DNA from: Ascaphus truei | Lineage: Eukaryota > Chordata > Amphibia > Anura > Ascaphidae | Direction: 5' to 3' | DNA: 64,000 bases | NCBI GenBank assembly: GCA_036426205.1 | Contig: CM071567.1 | Span: 293,782,897-293,846,896 of the forward strand | Shown here: in pieces, positions 44,746-56,795 of the stretch | Numbering within the stretch: position 1 is the first letter of the stretch | Layout of the letters: each line of letters starts with the position of its first letter | The notes under the pieces: generated by a model | Database searches by the model: none | The model's input: only the letters and a program-made list of their open reading frames with translations | Told to the model about the DNA's origin: nothing | Program-made: the position numbers and the translations under genes

Positions 44746-45909
44746 TAACATTTAATATAGTTTTCTTTCTAAATGTTCTATATCATCTTGAACCAGACTT
44801 TCAAATGCTTCTAGAAAGTTCCCCTTAATAAAACTCGGATAGAGATGAGATCTCTTTTTTTAGGAATAATAATAATAATTTGCAGAATAATTGTTTTCTA
44901 TAATTGGTTTATTTTCCCATTTCTGTTTGCAAGTCAATTTTCTAATAAATGTGTGTATATATATTTATATATATATTACAAATCCTTCATTCTACAAGAT
45001 GGGGCAAATGTAATATGAAATACATCCTTTGTGTCTAAGTTTGATGTTTTTTATGTTTTTTTTGCTGGATTTGTACCCGCCTCTCCTCCCTCTTTTAATA
45101 GCTCCTCTCATTTTCTCTTCAGAGACGATGCTATCCTGCAAGCCTCCTTCATTGTCTGACCATTGTCTTTTTCTCATATTCCTCTCCATTTATTGTCTCT
45201 GTTTGCTAAATAGAAAAAAAGGAACTTGCTGGGCGAAAGTAGGGGAAGTGGAGTAATGGGATTCTTCCCTAGCTTGAAAATATCTCTAAACTAAATTCAT
45301 TATCCTCATATTTTCTAAAAATGGGATTCCTTTTCTCCATTCCCTTTTGTACCTTATAATGATCATTTCTATATGTTCTCTCATTTCTTATATGTTCTCT
45401 CATTTCTTATATGTTCATTAATTTTTATAAAAGACCCCCTTGCATCTGCACTTTTTTTTAAATCTCTAGTTGCTTTATTGTTGGTATAGATCAGGGGTGC
45501 TCAACTCCAGTCCTCAAGATCCCCCAACAAGTCGGGGTTTGAGGATATCCCAGCTTTAGCACAGGTGGCTCAATTTACACTGGCGACACATCCTATTCTA
45601 ACATTTCCCGCACGGCAGGATGCGTGCGGGCCGCGTGGTGACGCGGCATGTCCGCGCGTCACTGTGACGTCACTGCCACGTGGCGCGCCCGGCTTCCCCG
45701 ACATCTCCTGAAGGTAAGCGGGGGTACGGGGAAGCAGAAGGGGCACAGCAGGAGCAGCCAGGGGATCGGGAAGGGGGACAAAAATGCGCGCAAGTGGAGG
45801 GTGTGCATGGAGGAGATGCGGCTGGCGCGCGGTCTAGTTTCAGCGCCAGCCGGAGTAAAGCCCCGGCCAATTAGGGGCAAAAGTTAGAATAAGATGTGTC
45901 GCAGCAGTA

Positions 45910-46206
45910 GGCTGCGCTTATAGTGCCGGCGACGCTGCGACGCGTCAAAACAAATGCATTGTCGCCGTCGCGTGCGCTTATAGTGCACGCAACGGCGACA
46001 AAGTGACGTAGCAACAGTGCTACCAGAAATCTGGTAGTCACTGTTATTTGATTTTTTTTCGGCGACTGTCTCCCCTTGTGGCAAATCGGGAGCTTCTCCG
46101 TGCCTCTGTCCGCCCCTTTTATGACGTCGCCCAAAACCCAATTACAACTCTTGCAAATGGCGACGGTGACGTCATCGGCCGCGTCATCGTCGCTATAAGC
46201 ACGGCC
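45910..46206. mobile_element. GC-rich MITE inside hAT element
   Basis: Starts GGCTGCGCTTATAGTGCCGG and ends GTCGCTATAAGCACGGCC before TAA. Same family as 5096-5283. An internal 'gcgcttatagtgcacgc' repeats the terminal motif near 45975, suggesting two superimposed ends. Confidence 0.7.
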
Positions 46207-46234
46207 TAAGCCACTGATTGAGCCACCTGTGCTG

Positions 46235-46330
46235 AAGTTTTCTCCTTGAGAAGGTGCCATAGTGGGCGTGAAACGCGTGGGAGAGTAGTTTGTGCTGTTT
46301 GTTTTTTATGTAGTTTAATAAAGAAGATTT
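46235..46330 (+). other. Hammerhead-like hairpin plus AATAAA
   Basis: The order is TCTCC, TTGAGA, A, a weak GGTGCC/GGGCG stem, TGAAACGCGTG, GGAGA, then AATAAA at 46317-46322. TCTCC and GGAGA pair as a candidate stem I. The triplet after GAAACGC is GTG, which is not cleavable in a hammerhead, so this copy is probably dead. Confidence 0.45.
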
Positions 46331-47290
46331 TTAACCTCTTTGCTGGTGAGTTCTTACCTTTTTTCATGGAGCAGATGGACAACCGATCCTTACCCTTTCC
46401 TGTTGTCACGTGAGAGGATCAACGTTCACCACCGGATGCACATGCAGGGGAGACGCTTCTGAGCAGCGTCAGGACTGTAGCTGGAAGGAGGGGGAGCAAA
46501 GCGGTGGTTTATTGTGAGTAGAGTGTACTCCACACTGGGCACAGCCGGGGCTAGGGAGATGGAGTGAGTACATTTTCACATTATATTGTCCCCATTGCGG
46601 TTAGCCCTCTTTGTTACCCCCATTATCATGCTTTGAATTTACAGCCCTTTAACCCACATATTCCGGTGTCAACTCCTTTAAAGAATCTACCTTATTCATT
46701 ATTGCCTTTTCAGGCACTGCTGACCATTACTCTTGGAGCTTGTACACGGTTGTTGTTTCCAGTCCTATCCTCAAAACCTGACTTGTTGGGGGATCTCGAG
46801 AACTGGAGTTGAGCACCCCTGGTATAGATATTCTCTTTATTTGCATGACATTTTTGTTGATCATCTCCTTTTCTGTGGTGGTGGTTGTCCATGTCTTTCT
46901 TCCAACTGTGATAACAGCCATCCTCATAGCTCTGTCTATCTCTATTACATTTCTTTTGCTTATTATATATGATGTCCTTTTCCTTTGTATTTAATCTTTC
47001 TTTGATGTATGTTTCTATTTTGACATATTCTTCCATTCCATGAAAGGATCTAGTCTATCTATCATGGTGGCAATTTCTTTAGCTATTTTACTTAAAGATT
47101 GCCTTCTATGGCAAAGCAGTCTGTTCCATTCTTCAAAAAAGAACCTTATTATCTAAATCAAATGTTGGTTGTTTTAACATTCTTAGTCCACTTGTGATTC
47201 TGATATTATAGAAGGGGAAGGCAGCTCTCGCTTCAGCCTAATAATACAAATTTAAGTCTGGTGCAATAGGAATTGGTAAATTAGTACAAG

Positions 47291-47510
47291 GGCACAGAAA
47301 ATACAGAATCCCTCTGAATGCACTCTATATTTCTGATAGTGTAATGATGATGAATATTAAAATACTTTAATAAAGAAATATTAAAGAAGGTATATAGGTT
47401 GGTGAATAGATCTATGCCCAATCAAAAAGCAACATGGATGTGTCAATAAATTAGGTATTCATATTATATATATTTTATAGATAGCTAATAATAGCATATA
47501 TATATAATAT

Positions 47511-47547
<37 letters not shown>

Positions 47548-49707
47548 TACTTCCATAAATGTATATATTGTATTAGAAAACCCAGAGATTTCAGCCAGAC
47601 AGCAAGGAATATTGTTACACCAGGTTGGTATAGTAGGAGGTTAGATGATTCTGGTAGTATAACCCCATCTGCCTCTTATCCCAACAATTTTGACAATGAC
47701 ACTTATGGTATATTAATCGTGAGAATATGCTTGCTGAGGGTTGAACAAAATGGATCAGTATTGTATAAAATCTAGACCATATTGCTGATACAATAGTATC
47801 TTGTGTTGCTCAGATGTTTCTAGCTTCTATTGTAGTGAGCAATGTAGCAAGTTAATACTACTGTGTCAGAGTAGAATGTATCAAGTTATCAGTGTGGCAA
47901 ACGTAATATTCTGCATTAAAAGAACTCACACACGGCTGCTATATTCATATGATCCCTTGGGTGCTTTTTCCATCATGAGATGATAGCATGAGGTAGGACT
48001 GCCTCTCTATTATAGTATCAGTTGTAGTTGACACAGCAGTAAATGGTAACCCAAGGTAATCTGATTTTAATCAATATTCTAGGTGGACTCTTGGGTAAAT
48101 AGCTAAGTGTCCCTAGTAAAGTAAATTCATTTAGCGTAGGCCATGTGACAACAGTAAGAAGGTCATGGGGTTACAAACAAATGCTTGGTGTACTGAGTAT
48201 TGAGTGTAGATATGTATAGTACCTGGTGTAATTGCACAGGACCAATATATAGTTATGAGATAGGTCCCAGAGATATTATGGGACAATGCAGGGTAATTGG
48301 CACGCTGTAATTTCCCAGCATATTGTAGTAAGACCACAGAGACAATCAGGAGGTTTGTATGTCAAATCGTAAACAATCCGTTAGGGAGTACACTGTGTGC
48401 CAAGAGCTCCTCTGTGTGTATCAGCGTCACAGGCGGGCTTATGCCGATGTATCAGCTTACGGCCCAACACTTGCACTGATTGGTTAGTCACTGGGTGATG
48501 CCGGTGTACCGGCTTATAGCCAAACAAATACACGGCTAAATTAGTCACCAGAGGAATACATATATGAGGCGCGGCGTTTATGGCAGTAAGCCAGTCCCTA
48601 TCCCAGGCAGACTTAAAGTTGCAACAATGGGGTGTACTGGATGGAGTAGAAGTCTATCAGTAAAGTAGGCACACCTAGTGTGTAATGCACGGTGTCTCAT
48701 CGATCACTGTATCAATTTATAGCCTCTTTTAAACTAGATAGAATAGATATAAGTAACTCCCTTCCATTGCAACAAGAAAGTGCTTTGTATGGCACAGCAC
48801 TTTCAAAACTGCCACCCCGTATGCGTAACACCGTGACGTCACTGCGCACACATCACCTGGTTACCTATATACATATCTACACTCTATACTCAGCACACCG
48901 AGCATTTGTTTGTAACCCCGTGACCTTTTTACTGTTGTCACATGGCCTACGCTATATGAATACACTTTACTAGGGACACTTAGCTATTTACCCAAGAGTC
49001 CACCTAGAATATTGATTAAAATCAGATTACCTTGGGTGTCACTTACAACTGATACTATAATAGAGAGGCAGTCCTACCTCATGCTATCATCTCATGATGG
49101 AGAAAGCACCCAAGGGATCATATGAATATAGCAGCCGTGTGTGAGTTCTTTTAATGCAGAATATTACGTTTGCCACACTGATAACTTGATACATTTTACT
49201 CTGACACCGTAGTATTAACTTGCTACATTGCTCACTACAATAGAAGCTAGAAACATCTGAGCAACACAAGATACTATTGTATCAGCAATATGGTCTAGAT
49301 TTTATACAATACTGATCCCTTTTGTTCAATCCCCAGCAAGCATATTCTCACGATTAATATACCATAAGTGTCATTGTTACTAATTGTCAACATTGTTGGG
49401 ATAAGAGGCAGATTCCAGAATCCTCTAACCTCCTACTACTGTATATGCCAACCTGGTATAACAATATTCCTTGCTGTCTGGCTGAAATGACTGTGTTTTC
49501 TAATACAATATATACATTTTTGGAGGTATATACATTTGTATACTATTTATACACGTCCATGTTTCTTTTTGATTGGCCATAGATTTATTCAGCAATCTAT
49601 ATACCGTCTTTAATATTTCTTTATTAACGTATTTTAATGTTCATCGTCATTACACTATCAGAAGTATAGAGTGCATTCAGAGGGATTCTGTCTTTTCTTT
49701 GCCCTAC
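47291..49707. repeat. 2.4-kb inverted repeat with about 0.9-kb arms
   Basis: The left arm (47291 to about 48235) and right arm (about 48845 to 49707) are inverted copies, about 85-90% alike by eye. They share AGAATCCCTCTGAATGCACT at the outer ends, CAAGTTATCAGTGTGGCAAA-type blocks, and 60-codon ORFs (47801-47983 and complement of 49087-49269) that differ at two residues. An (AT)n tract at about 47511-47543 exists only in the left arm. The roughly 600-bp spacer is unique. No transposase is visible. Confidence 0.85.
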
Positions 49708-49925
49708 CCTTGGGCTAGCTAAGTATTGTTCTAAAGCTACACCATCTCACCATTGTCTCATTTCTAAATGTAATCATTTTTCTAATGTGTCTAATTGTGC
49801 ATTTAAATCATCCTGTTCAGGAAATAATTGTTCAAATTGATTTTCTGAAAACATTTGATCCCTATTGAGACTTCTTTGGGCTCTTGTGATAAATATTGTC
49901 TTTTTAATAGGCATATTAACAATAT

Positions 49926-50182
49926 ATTTTAAGATGCAGCTAGTTCAAAAAGAGTATAATTTCTACAGTGTATTATAATCAGACACAAGCTATCCAAAGT
50001 TACAGTGTATCCTTTATCCATTAACTATCTGATTTTAGATCTCCCTATTTAATATCAGGATGGTTAGATAAATATAATATTTCTAAAAAATTCATTGATT
50101 AGCTTTGTGTACAAAAGAGAATGAGAGTTTGGGGAAAGGGGGATAGAAGTGGTGAATACAGAAGAATAATAGTGGCCCTTCT
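49926..50182. other. No gene seen
   Basis: AT-rich flank of the PLE relic. Confidence 0.35.
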
Positions 50183-50185
50183 TAG

Positions 50186-50632
50186 GCCTGGGACCCGGTG
50201 CGCCCGGCGGTGCGGGCGGCCACACGCGAGTTCCCCACCAGGAGGGGAATCCTCTCGAGCCGGTCCCGGTCCCCCCTGGCTGCACAGCTTACTACACGCT
50301 GTGACGCATCAGCCGTTACGGTATACGAGAGAATGGTGATCCCTAGCGTTGACGCGTCACGTGGTGTGGCTGTGAGCCAATGAGGAGGGGAGGCTTTGGG
50401 AGGAGGAGAGGCTTCGGGGAGCGGGGAGGAGTGTGGGGGGAAAGCAGCGTGAGTGCCTGTCTGTGTGTGTGTATGTGTGTGTCTGAGTGCCTATCTGTGT
50501 GTGTGTGTGTATGTGTGTGCCTGAGTGCGTGAGTGCCTGCCTCTGTGTGTGTGTGGCGTCTGTGTCTGTGTCTGTCAGCGCCCCGCCTGTCTGCAGTGCG
50601 GGAGCGCTGATGGAGGGAGCGGGGCCTTCGCC
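50186..50632. mobile_element. GC-rich MITE with TG-rich tract
   Basis: The ends GGCCTGGGACCCGG and GGGGCCTTCGCC are flanked by TTA at 50183-50185 and 50633-50635. It is the inverted-orientation relative of 20440-20893 and additionally carries a TCTGTGTGTG-rich microsatellite at about 50455-50575. Confidence 0.75.
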
Positions 50633-50635
50633 TTA

Positions 50636-51740
50636 GACAAACGATCACTCTGAATAGCATGTAGCAAGAAGCAGAGAGCGGACCAGGTATCTACTGCACA
50701 GGAGACCGTTAGTCTCGGACCATGTAACATGACGGCAAACAGTGACATGTCACGTCGTACCCAGCACCCAACGTGCATTTTGGCTGGTAAAGCAGCTTCT
50801 TCCGGTGTCGCACATCCCCAGGAATCCCCGGTGTGCTCTTTTTTTGTGCACAAGGAACATTAAACTGTCAGGAAGTGGAAATGGTCCGCTTTCAAAGGAG
50901 GTGGGTACAGGTGTGGGCAGTAGAGTTCAAAAGTATCATATGACAATAGGATTTTTCCAGCATCTGAAGTTGTGTGTTTTGGTCCTGTTGGGTCTGAAAC
51001 CAGTATCCACTTCAAATATTTTAGGAGGTGTGACATTTAAATATACTTGGCATAGCCTTTAGCAGATCTCCAAAGGTACCTTAGGTGTGTTTCTTTTTCA
51101 GCACAGGTATTTTTGTGGCTCCGTACTGGGTTATCTTTAATGTTTTTGACTCAATTCCAAACTATGGTGGGTTGTGATTGTAATGCCTCTGCATGATTAT
51201 TATAATGTCTCTCCATTGTGCATTGTACGTACCAATAAATCAAATTACTTTCCCTTTTTGAGTTGTTGGCTTATCTTTTGTTTTTCTTTTTTGAAATTGT
51301 TTGAATTAATTCTTCCACGGTTTCGGAGCGGGAGCGCACTGAATGGGCATCCTACAGCCCTTTATATTTAAATGTACCTGAATTTATGGACAACACTCAA
51401 TTTACTTATCTGGTGGGATGGTGGGGATATTAGTTAGCAAGTGTTTGGGGTTATAAGAGAGGCAGGATTCTACATATATATTTTTCTATACCTAATAGGG
51501 TAATTATGACTAAGGCAAAATAAACACCTCCTTCGGCAGGGATATCACAGCTGCAGGGGGGTGTTTCTCACTGCCCTGCACAAACATACTAAGTGCAGTC
51601 TGGACACTTTGGTAGTGGACTCTTAGGTTTGGAGACCCAGATAGACATCATTCTTGTCCAGTTTTACTGGTTGCTCCCTGGTTGTTCTCAGTATCAGTAT
51701 GGATTTACTTAACAAACCAGGTGTATGTGTGGGAGTAACT
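50636..51740. other. No gene seen
   Basis: Mixed intergenic sequence with no recognised exon or repeat boundary. Confidence 0.35.
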
Positions 51741-52178
51741 ACCGTATTTCCTCGATTCTAAGACGCCATCGATTCTAAGGTGTACCGTTGATTTAATAAA
51801 AATATGTTGGGGGGGGGGGGGAAATCAATCCATTTAAATGAGCAATTATTTTTTTTACTAGCAGACAATAGCATACATTTATCCACACTGCACTATACTA
51901 CATTAGTGCTTAGCACTGTATACTTTACATCTCCACTGTGGCTGCTCCAGCTGATCCCCTCTGCACCTCCTGCAGTTAAACAAGAGTCGCAGGGGGTGGG
52001 GGAGGTCCGTGATCGTAGCCGGTTGCCGAGCACCTACTTGGTGCTGTAAACATCCTTGCTGCGGCTGCTCCAGCAACGCCCCACTGTTTTTATTTTTAAA
52101 CATCAATCCTATGACGCATCCCAATTTCAAACATATGAAAATGGGAAACAAGGTGCGTCTTAGAATCGAGGAAATCCG
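51741..52178. mobile_element. MITE with CCGTATTTCCTCGATTC ends
   Basis: The left end TACCGTATTTCCTCGATTC and the right end GAATCGAGGAAATCCGGTGTA are inverted repeats. A G run lies at about 51809-51820, and a (GT)n(AT)n microsatellite (52183-52222) adjoins the right end. Confidence 0.75.
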
Positions 52179-52222
52179 GTGTATGTATGTGTGTGTGTGT
52201 GTGTATATATATATATAAATAT

Positions 52223-52800
52223 ATCTGTGCCCATACCTTGAGAAGTGTGAATACTACACGCCATATTTAATCCACTTAGGTATGATTCTGCACTCACTTC
52301 TTGGGTTTTCTTTAAGTTCAGCAACAGGGAAACACTTTTCTTTCTCGCATTTACTGCCATTATCACTGTTTCTTAGCTGGCACCCAACCCCTTTTTGATT
52401 GTTACAATCCTTACACCTACCAATTACTAAACTGAGCAGGAATATCCACCCCCTTGGGGAACCAGTTTACCTACAATATTCGTGTAAGAACCTCAGCCCT
52501 CCCTGTCTTCAAAGCTGTACTTTACAAACAGCCTTATGCAGAAGCTCACAGACTATATTAGTTTAAAAACTATTGAGCTCAATTTAAAGGGCACAAAACT
52601 TCTTATTTAGTTTGTATATATTTAAGGAATAACATTATTAAAAGCTAAGTTTTATTATTAATCACTATTCCCTGCTGTACATACAGTATTTGAAGACTAA
52701 TGCTATTAAAAGTTAAGTTTTATATTAATCATGGTTTAGTATCTAATATGGAATACTTTTGAGTGTTTCTTGAGGTGTGTATCCTTCTTTAGGGATTACT
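52223..52800. other. No gene seen
   Basis: AT-rich intergenic sequence. Confidence 0.35.
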
Positions 52801-53600
52801 TTCTCCTTTGTGTATGTAACCCTTCTATGGTACCCCACCCGACATGAGATTGGGGGGTACACTCCTTCTGGTCACTGAGTGGTCTGGGTGCTGTGACCTG
52901 CTGGTAAACAGGAGGGCTGAGGGCTCCGCGGTGTTGTGGGGAGAACCAGGACAGGGACAGGAGGTGGTGTGGGACAGGGTACCTTGCTCTCTCTGGGTGG
53001 TGCAGTGCCTCCAGCCAGTAGGGATCCCCTGGGGTCTCCAGAGGAGAGACCCCCACTGACACTCCATTCTCCTCACACCAGGAACAGTGATACACACACA
53101 GCAGCTTCTTTCTGTGGTTCTTTATTCAGAGCAGCATACACAGCATACAGCAGAACATCATAGGCCTGATCTTGCTCTCTGCATTTCTGCTCATGGCAGC
53201 TTAACTTCCCCTCCCTCCTCACCCAGGTGGGGCAGGAGGGAGAGAACTCTTCTTGGCTTGCTATCTCTCTCTGATCTCTCTGAAGACTAACTCATCACTA
53301 ACTGAATTTGGGAATATGTCTCAATTTGAATATCCTCAGGGAGTGTTTCTAGCTTTGAATCATTACAACTCAAAGCTGGATACCGATTGGCTCACACACA
53401 CATTAGGGGGTGTTCCAACCCATATCCACCCTTTGGATTAACACATTCAAATGTTGCTTAGGCCCGCCTCTGAATATTGCTACAATACTTCAGAGCTGAA
53501 ACTCACAAACAGGCCAACTGAAAGAATTAACCTTTCCACTGCCTGTTCTAACAGGACTGACAGAGGAAAGGCCCAGAATTAGCAATAGCTGCCGAAGGCC
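52801..53600 (-). repeat. LTR/retroviral leader-like unit
   Basis: On the - strand, AATAAA (complement of 53121-53126) is followed about 110 bp later by GGCTGGAGGCACTGCACCAC, which resembles the TGGAGGC primer-like site of the other units, and then by CCTGTTTACCAGCAGGTCAC. The same order occurs on the + strand at 62030-62140. No gag, pol or env reading frame is visible. Confidence 0.45.
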
Positions 53601-54008
53601 AGGCTATATGTATTACAGTGGTAAGAAAAAGTTTGTGAACCCCAATGAAAATTATGGAAATTCCATAGTTTTTCCATGATAACCTTTTTGAATCAAAACC
53701 AATCTTTTCTTAAATATTCAATAGGGGTTATATTAACCAATTCCATGTCTTTCAAACAAAATAATGTATACATTAGACAAAATGAGTAATTAAGGGTCAG
53801 AGTATGTGAAAAAGTAAGTGAAACACTAGTTTTATGACTTATAACTTAAAGGGGATAATTAGAATCAGGTGTTTAAATAATTAGGTACATCTTCTGGGGT
53901 GTGTTTGGGAGGCCCCACCTATATAAAGATTGGAAACTTTGTGAGTTTGGTCTTCACCATGCAGGTGTGGGAAATCACGACATGCCATGATCAAGAGGAA
54001 TTATGGAG

Positions 54009-54215
54009 GACCTCCGAAAAGCAGTTATTGATGCTCATCAGTCTAAAAGGGTTACAAACCAATTCTAAGGACTTGGGGCTCCACAAATTCACTGTCAGAC
54101 AAATGGAAAAAGTTTAAGATCACAGTCACTCTACCCAGGAGAGGTCATCCTACCAAAATCTCTCCAAGCACAAACCGGCAAATCATCCAGGAAGTAACAA
54201 AGAACCCCAGAGTAA
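54009..54215 (+). pseudogene. Tc1 transposase N-terminal relic
   Basis: Translation starts EDLRKAVIDAHQSKRVTN; further on, in other frames, come GLHKFTVRQ, TVTLPRRGHPTKISPS-like and a QIIQEVTKNPRVTSK-like piece. This is the paired-type DNA-binding region of Tc1 transposases. Several frameshifts occur; the catalytic DDE part is absent. Confidence 0.8.
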
Positions 54216-54221
54216 CATCCA

Positions 54222-54270
54222 AGGGTCAGGACCCTGACGAAGCACCAACGTGCGAAACACGTTCAGGTCA
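54222..54270 (+). other. Hammerhead-like motif
   Basis: The order is GGACC, CTGACGA, AGCAC-caa-CGTGC, GAAACACGTT, CAGGTC. CTGACGA is a perfect hammerhead core match and stem II is well paired. GGACC and GGTC can pair as a shifted stem I. The GTT triplet is cleavable in principle. Confidence 0.5.
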
Positions 54271-54831
54271 CACATTTCCTGTAGCAGTCACAGCGGTGAG
54301 AGACGAGTCCTATGCGAGCGCATTCCATTCCTTGCCAACGGTGATCTCTGGAGTCCTTTCCCGTTGTTCCATGAGCCACAGCTCACCACCGCACTGTTTG
54401 TCTCATTGTACTTTCTGTTGCGCTATACTCGTGTGGTTAATGCTGCTATTATGTGTTTTTCATTTGAGAAATTCTTTTGTACAGTGTGTATTTCCTTAAT
54501 ACATACAGTGTTTTGTATATTCATATATCTCTTGTAATTTTGTATTTTTGCTTTTAATACAGGCAGTCCTCGGTTATCCAATGGAATCTGTTCTGGAAGT
54601 AGTGTTACATAGTTACATAGTTACATAGTAGATGAGATTGAAAAAAGACTTCCGTCCATCAAGTTCAACCTATGCTAAATTTAGACAACAGATACTTTAT
54701 CCTATATCTATACTTATTGATCCAGAGGAAGGCAAACAAAAAACCCCATTAAGGGGAAAAATTAATTCCTTCCTGACTCCAAGAATTGGCAATCGGATTA
54801 ATCCCTGGATCAACATCCTTCCCATGTATAC

Positions 54832-55920
54832 TTATTTGGTATATCCCTGTATACCTTTCCCATCTAAAAAGATGTCCAACCTTTTTTTGAACAAATCTAT
54901 TGTATCTGCCATCACAGTCTCCATGGGTAATGAATTCCACATTTTAACTGCCCTAACTGTAAAGAACCCTTTCCTTTGTTGCTGGTGAAATTTCCTTTCC
55001 TCCAACCTTAAGGGATGGCCCCGAGTCCTTTGTACTGCTCGTGGGATGAATAGTTCTTTTGAAAGCTCCTTGTATTGTCCCTGAATATATTTGTATATAG
55101 TTATCATATCCCCTCTTAGACGCCTCTTTTCTAATGTAAATAAATCTAATTTAGCTAGCCTCGCCTCATAAGTTAAAATGTCCATCCCCTTTATTAATTT
55201 GGTGGCTCTTCTCTGCACTCTCTCTAGTTCCATAATGTATTTTCTTAGGATTGGTGCCCAAAATTGTACTCCATATTCAAGGTGTGGTCTTACTAATGCT
55301 TTGTAAAGGGGCATAATTATGTTTACTTCCCTTTCATTCATTGCCCGTTTGATACAAGATAAGATCTTGTTTGCCTTTGCAGCTACTGCATGACACTGGG
55401 CACTATTGCTAAGCCTGTCTACAAGCACTCCTAAATCCTTCTCCATCAAGGATTCCCCCAATATATCTCCATTTAATTTGTAAGTCGCCTTTTTATTCTT
55501 GTATCCCAAATGCATAACCTTACATTTATCTGTATTAAACCTCATCTGCCATTTACCTGCCCATGTTTCCAGTCTCTCCAAGTCCTTCTGAAGAGAAATT
55601 ACATCCTGCTCTGATTCTATTACCTTACACAATTTAGTATCATCAGCAAAGATGGAGACTTTGCTCTCGATCCCAACCTCAAGGTCATTAATAAACAAGT
55701 TAAAAAGCAGAGATCCCAGTACCGATCCCTGAGGTACTCCACTCACGACTTTAGCCCAACCTGAAAAAGTTCCATTTATGACAACCCTCTGTTGTCTGTC
55801 CTTTAACCAATTTTCAATCCAGGTGCATATATTATTACTGAGTCCAACTTTCTTTATTTTGTACACCAACCTCTTGTGTGAAACCGTATCAAAAGCCTTT
55901 GCAAAATCTACGTAGACCAC
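54832..55920 (-). pseudogene. CR1 reverse transcriptase, palm/thumb ORF
   Basis: A 362-codon intact frame begins in the conserved VYVDFAKAFDTV block and contains SGVPQGSVLGSLLFNLFIND, the catalytic FADDTKL, GKWQMRFNTDKCKVMHLGY, then the thumb AQCHAVAAKANKIL and the C-terminal LERVQRRATKLI and FTVRAVKMWNSLP blocks. It is the downstream half of the RT; the upstream half is in another frame (55908-56795). One base was lost just before the first block. Apart from this frameshift it is very well preserved, which implies a young copy. Confidence 0.93.
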
Positions 55921-56795
55921 ATCAACTGCATTACCTGGTCTAAATTCCTACTTACCTCCTCAAGGAAACAAATAAGGTTAGTTTGGCAAGATCTATCCTT
56001 CATAAATCCATGCTGACTATTACTAATAATTTTGTTTTCCTTTAGGTATTCCTGAATATTATCACGTATTAAACCTTCAAGTAGTTTCCCTACTATTGAA
56101 GTCAGGCTTACAGGTCTGTAATTTCCCGGTTGTGATCTAGCTCCCTTTTTAAATATAGGCACCACATCTGCTTTACGCCAATCTTGTGGTACTGAGCCTG
56201 TGGAAATGGAGTCCTTGAATATTAAATATAATGGTTTTGCTATTACTGAGCTTAACTCCTTGAGAACTTTTGGATGTATGCCATCGGGGCCAGGTACCTT
56301 ATTTACTTTTATTTTTTCAAGTCGCATATGAACTTCTTCCTCAGTTAACCAATTGTTCATTAATATGGAGGTTGTGGCTTCCTCCTGCGGCACTACTATT
56401 GAACTTGATTCTTCACTGGTAAACACAGAGGCAAAGAATTTGTTTAATAGCTCAGCTTTTTCCTTATCTCCAATAATCTGCCTGCCCATCTCAAACTGAA
56501 AGGGTCCTATATTTTCTTTTCTCATTTTTTTGTTATTAAGGTACTTAAAGAACTTTTTAGGGTTGACCTTACTTTCTATTGCAATCCTTTTTTCATTATC
56601 CATTTTTGCTAATTTGATTGCCCTTTTGCAATTTTTGTTACATTCCTTATAATTCTGATACGATGTCTCTGTCCCTTCTGACTTAAAGAATCTAAACTTC
56701 CATCTCTTCTTGTCCATTTCCTCCCCTACCTGTTTATTTAGCCACATTGATTTTGACTTATTTCTTTTATACTTATTACCCAAGGGTATTATCAA
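55908..56795 (-). pseudogene. CR1 reverse transcriptase, fingers ORF
   Basis: A 295-codon frame with KVNKVPGPDGIHPKVLKEL, WRKADVVPIFKKG, NYRPVSLTSIVGKLLEGLI and SQHGFMKDRS, the N-terminal RT blocks of CR1/L2-type elements, preceded by a basic linker (WLNKQVGEEMDKKRWKFR). It overlaps the downstream ORF by 13 bp in a different frame. A further upstream piece (56983-56792) continues with KADFNKLR and WDDVFAG in a third frame. Confidence 0.92.

Larger units (their letters stand above)
45492..46821. mobile_element. hAT element with nested insertions
   Basis: The ends CAGGGGTGCTCAACTCCAG and CTGGAGTTGAGCACCCCTG are perfect inverted repeats, flanked by GTATAGAT at 45484-45491 and 46822-46829. The same family appears as fragments at 12717-12775 and 29783-29872. 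Its interior holds a TTA-type MITE (45910-46206) and a hammerhead-like module with AATAAA (46235-46330), so it is far longer than the roughly 180-bp core family. It disrupts the Penelope-like ORF. Confidence 0.88.
44540..49925 (-). mobile_element. Penelope-like ORF broken by two later insertions
   Basis: Reading right to left, pieces of one ORF occur in order. 49925-49708: FSENQFEQLFPEQDDLN and LHLEMRQW. 47250-46830: SGLRMLKQPTFDLDN, LSKIAKEIATMIDRL and YVKIETYIKERLNTKEK. 45483-45200: DLKKSADARGSFIKINEHI. About 44740-44600: EITALRENKTMVINAAA and KGGGTVIIDRDNYIGETLQ. The last matches the conserved start of the PLE reverse-transcriptase region. A 2.4-kb inverted repeat and a hAT element separate the pieces. 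Multiple stops are present and the catalytic RT and GIY-YIG domains are absent. Confidence 0.65.
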
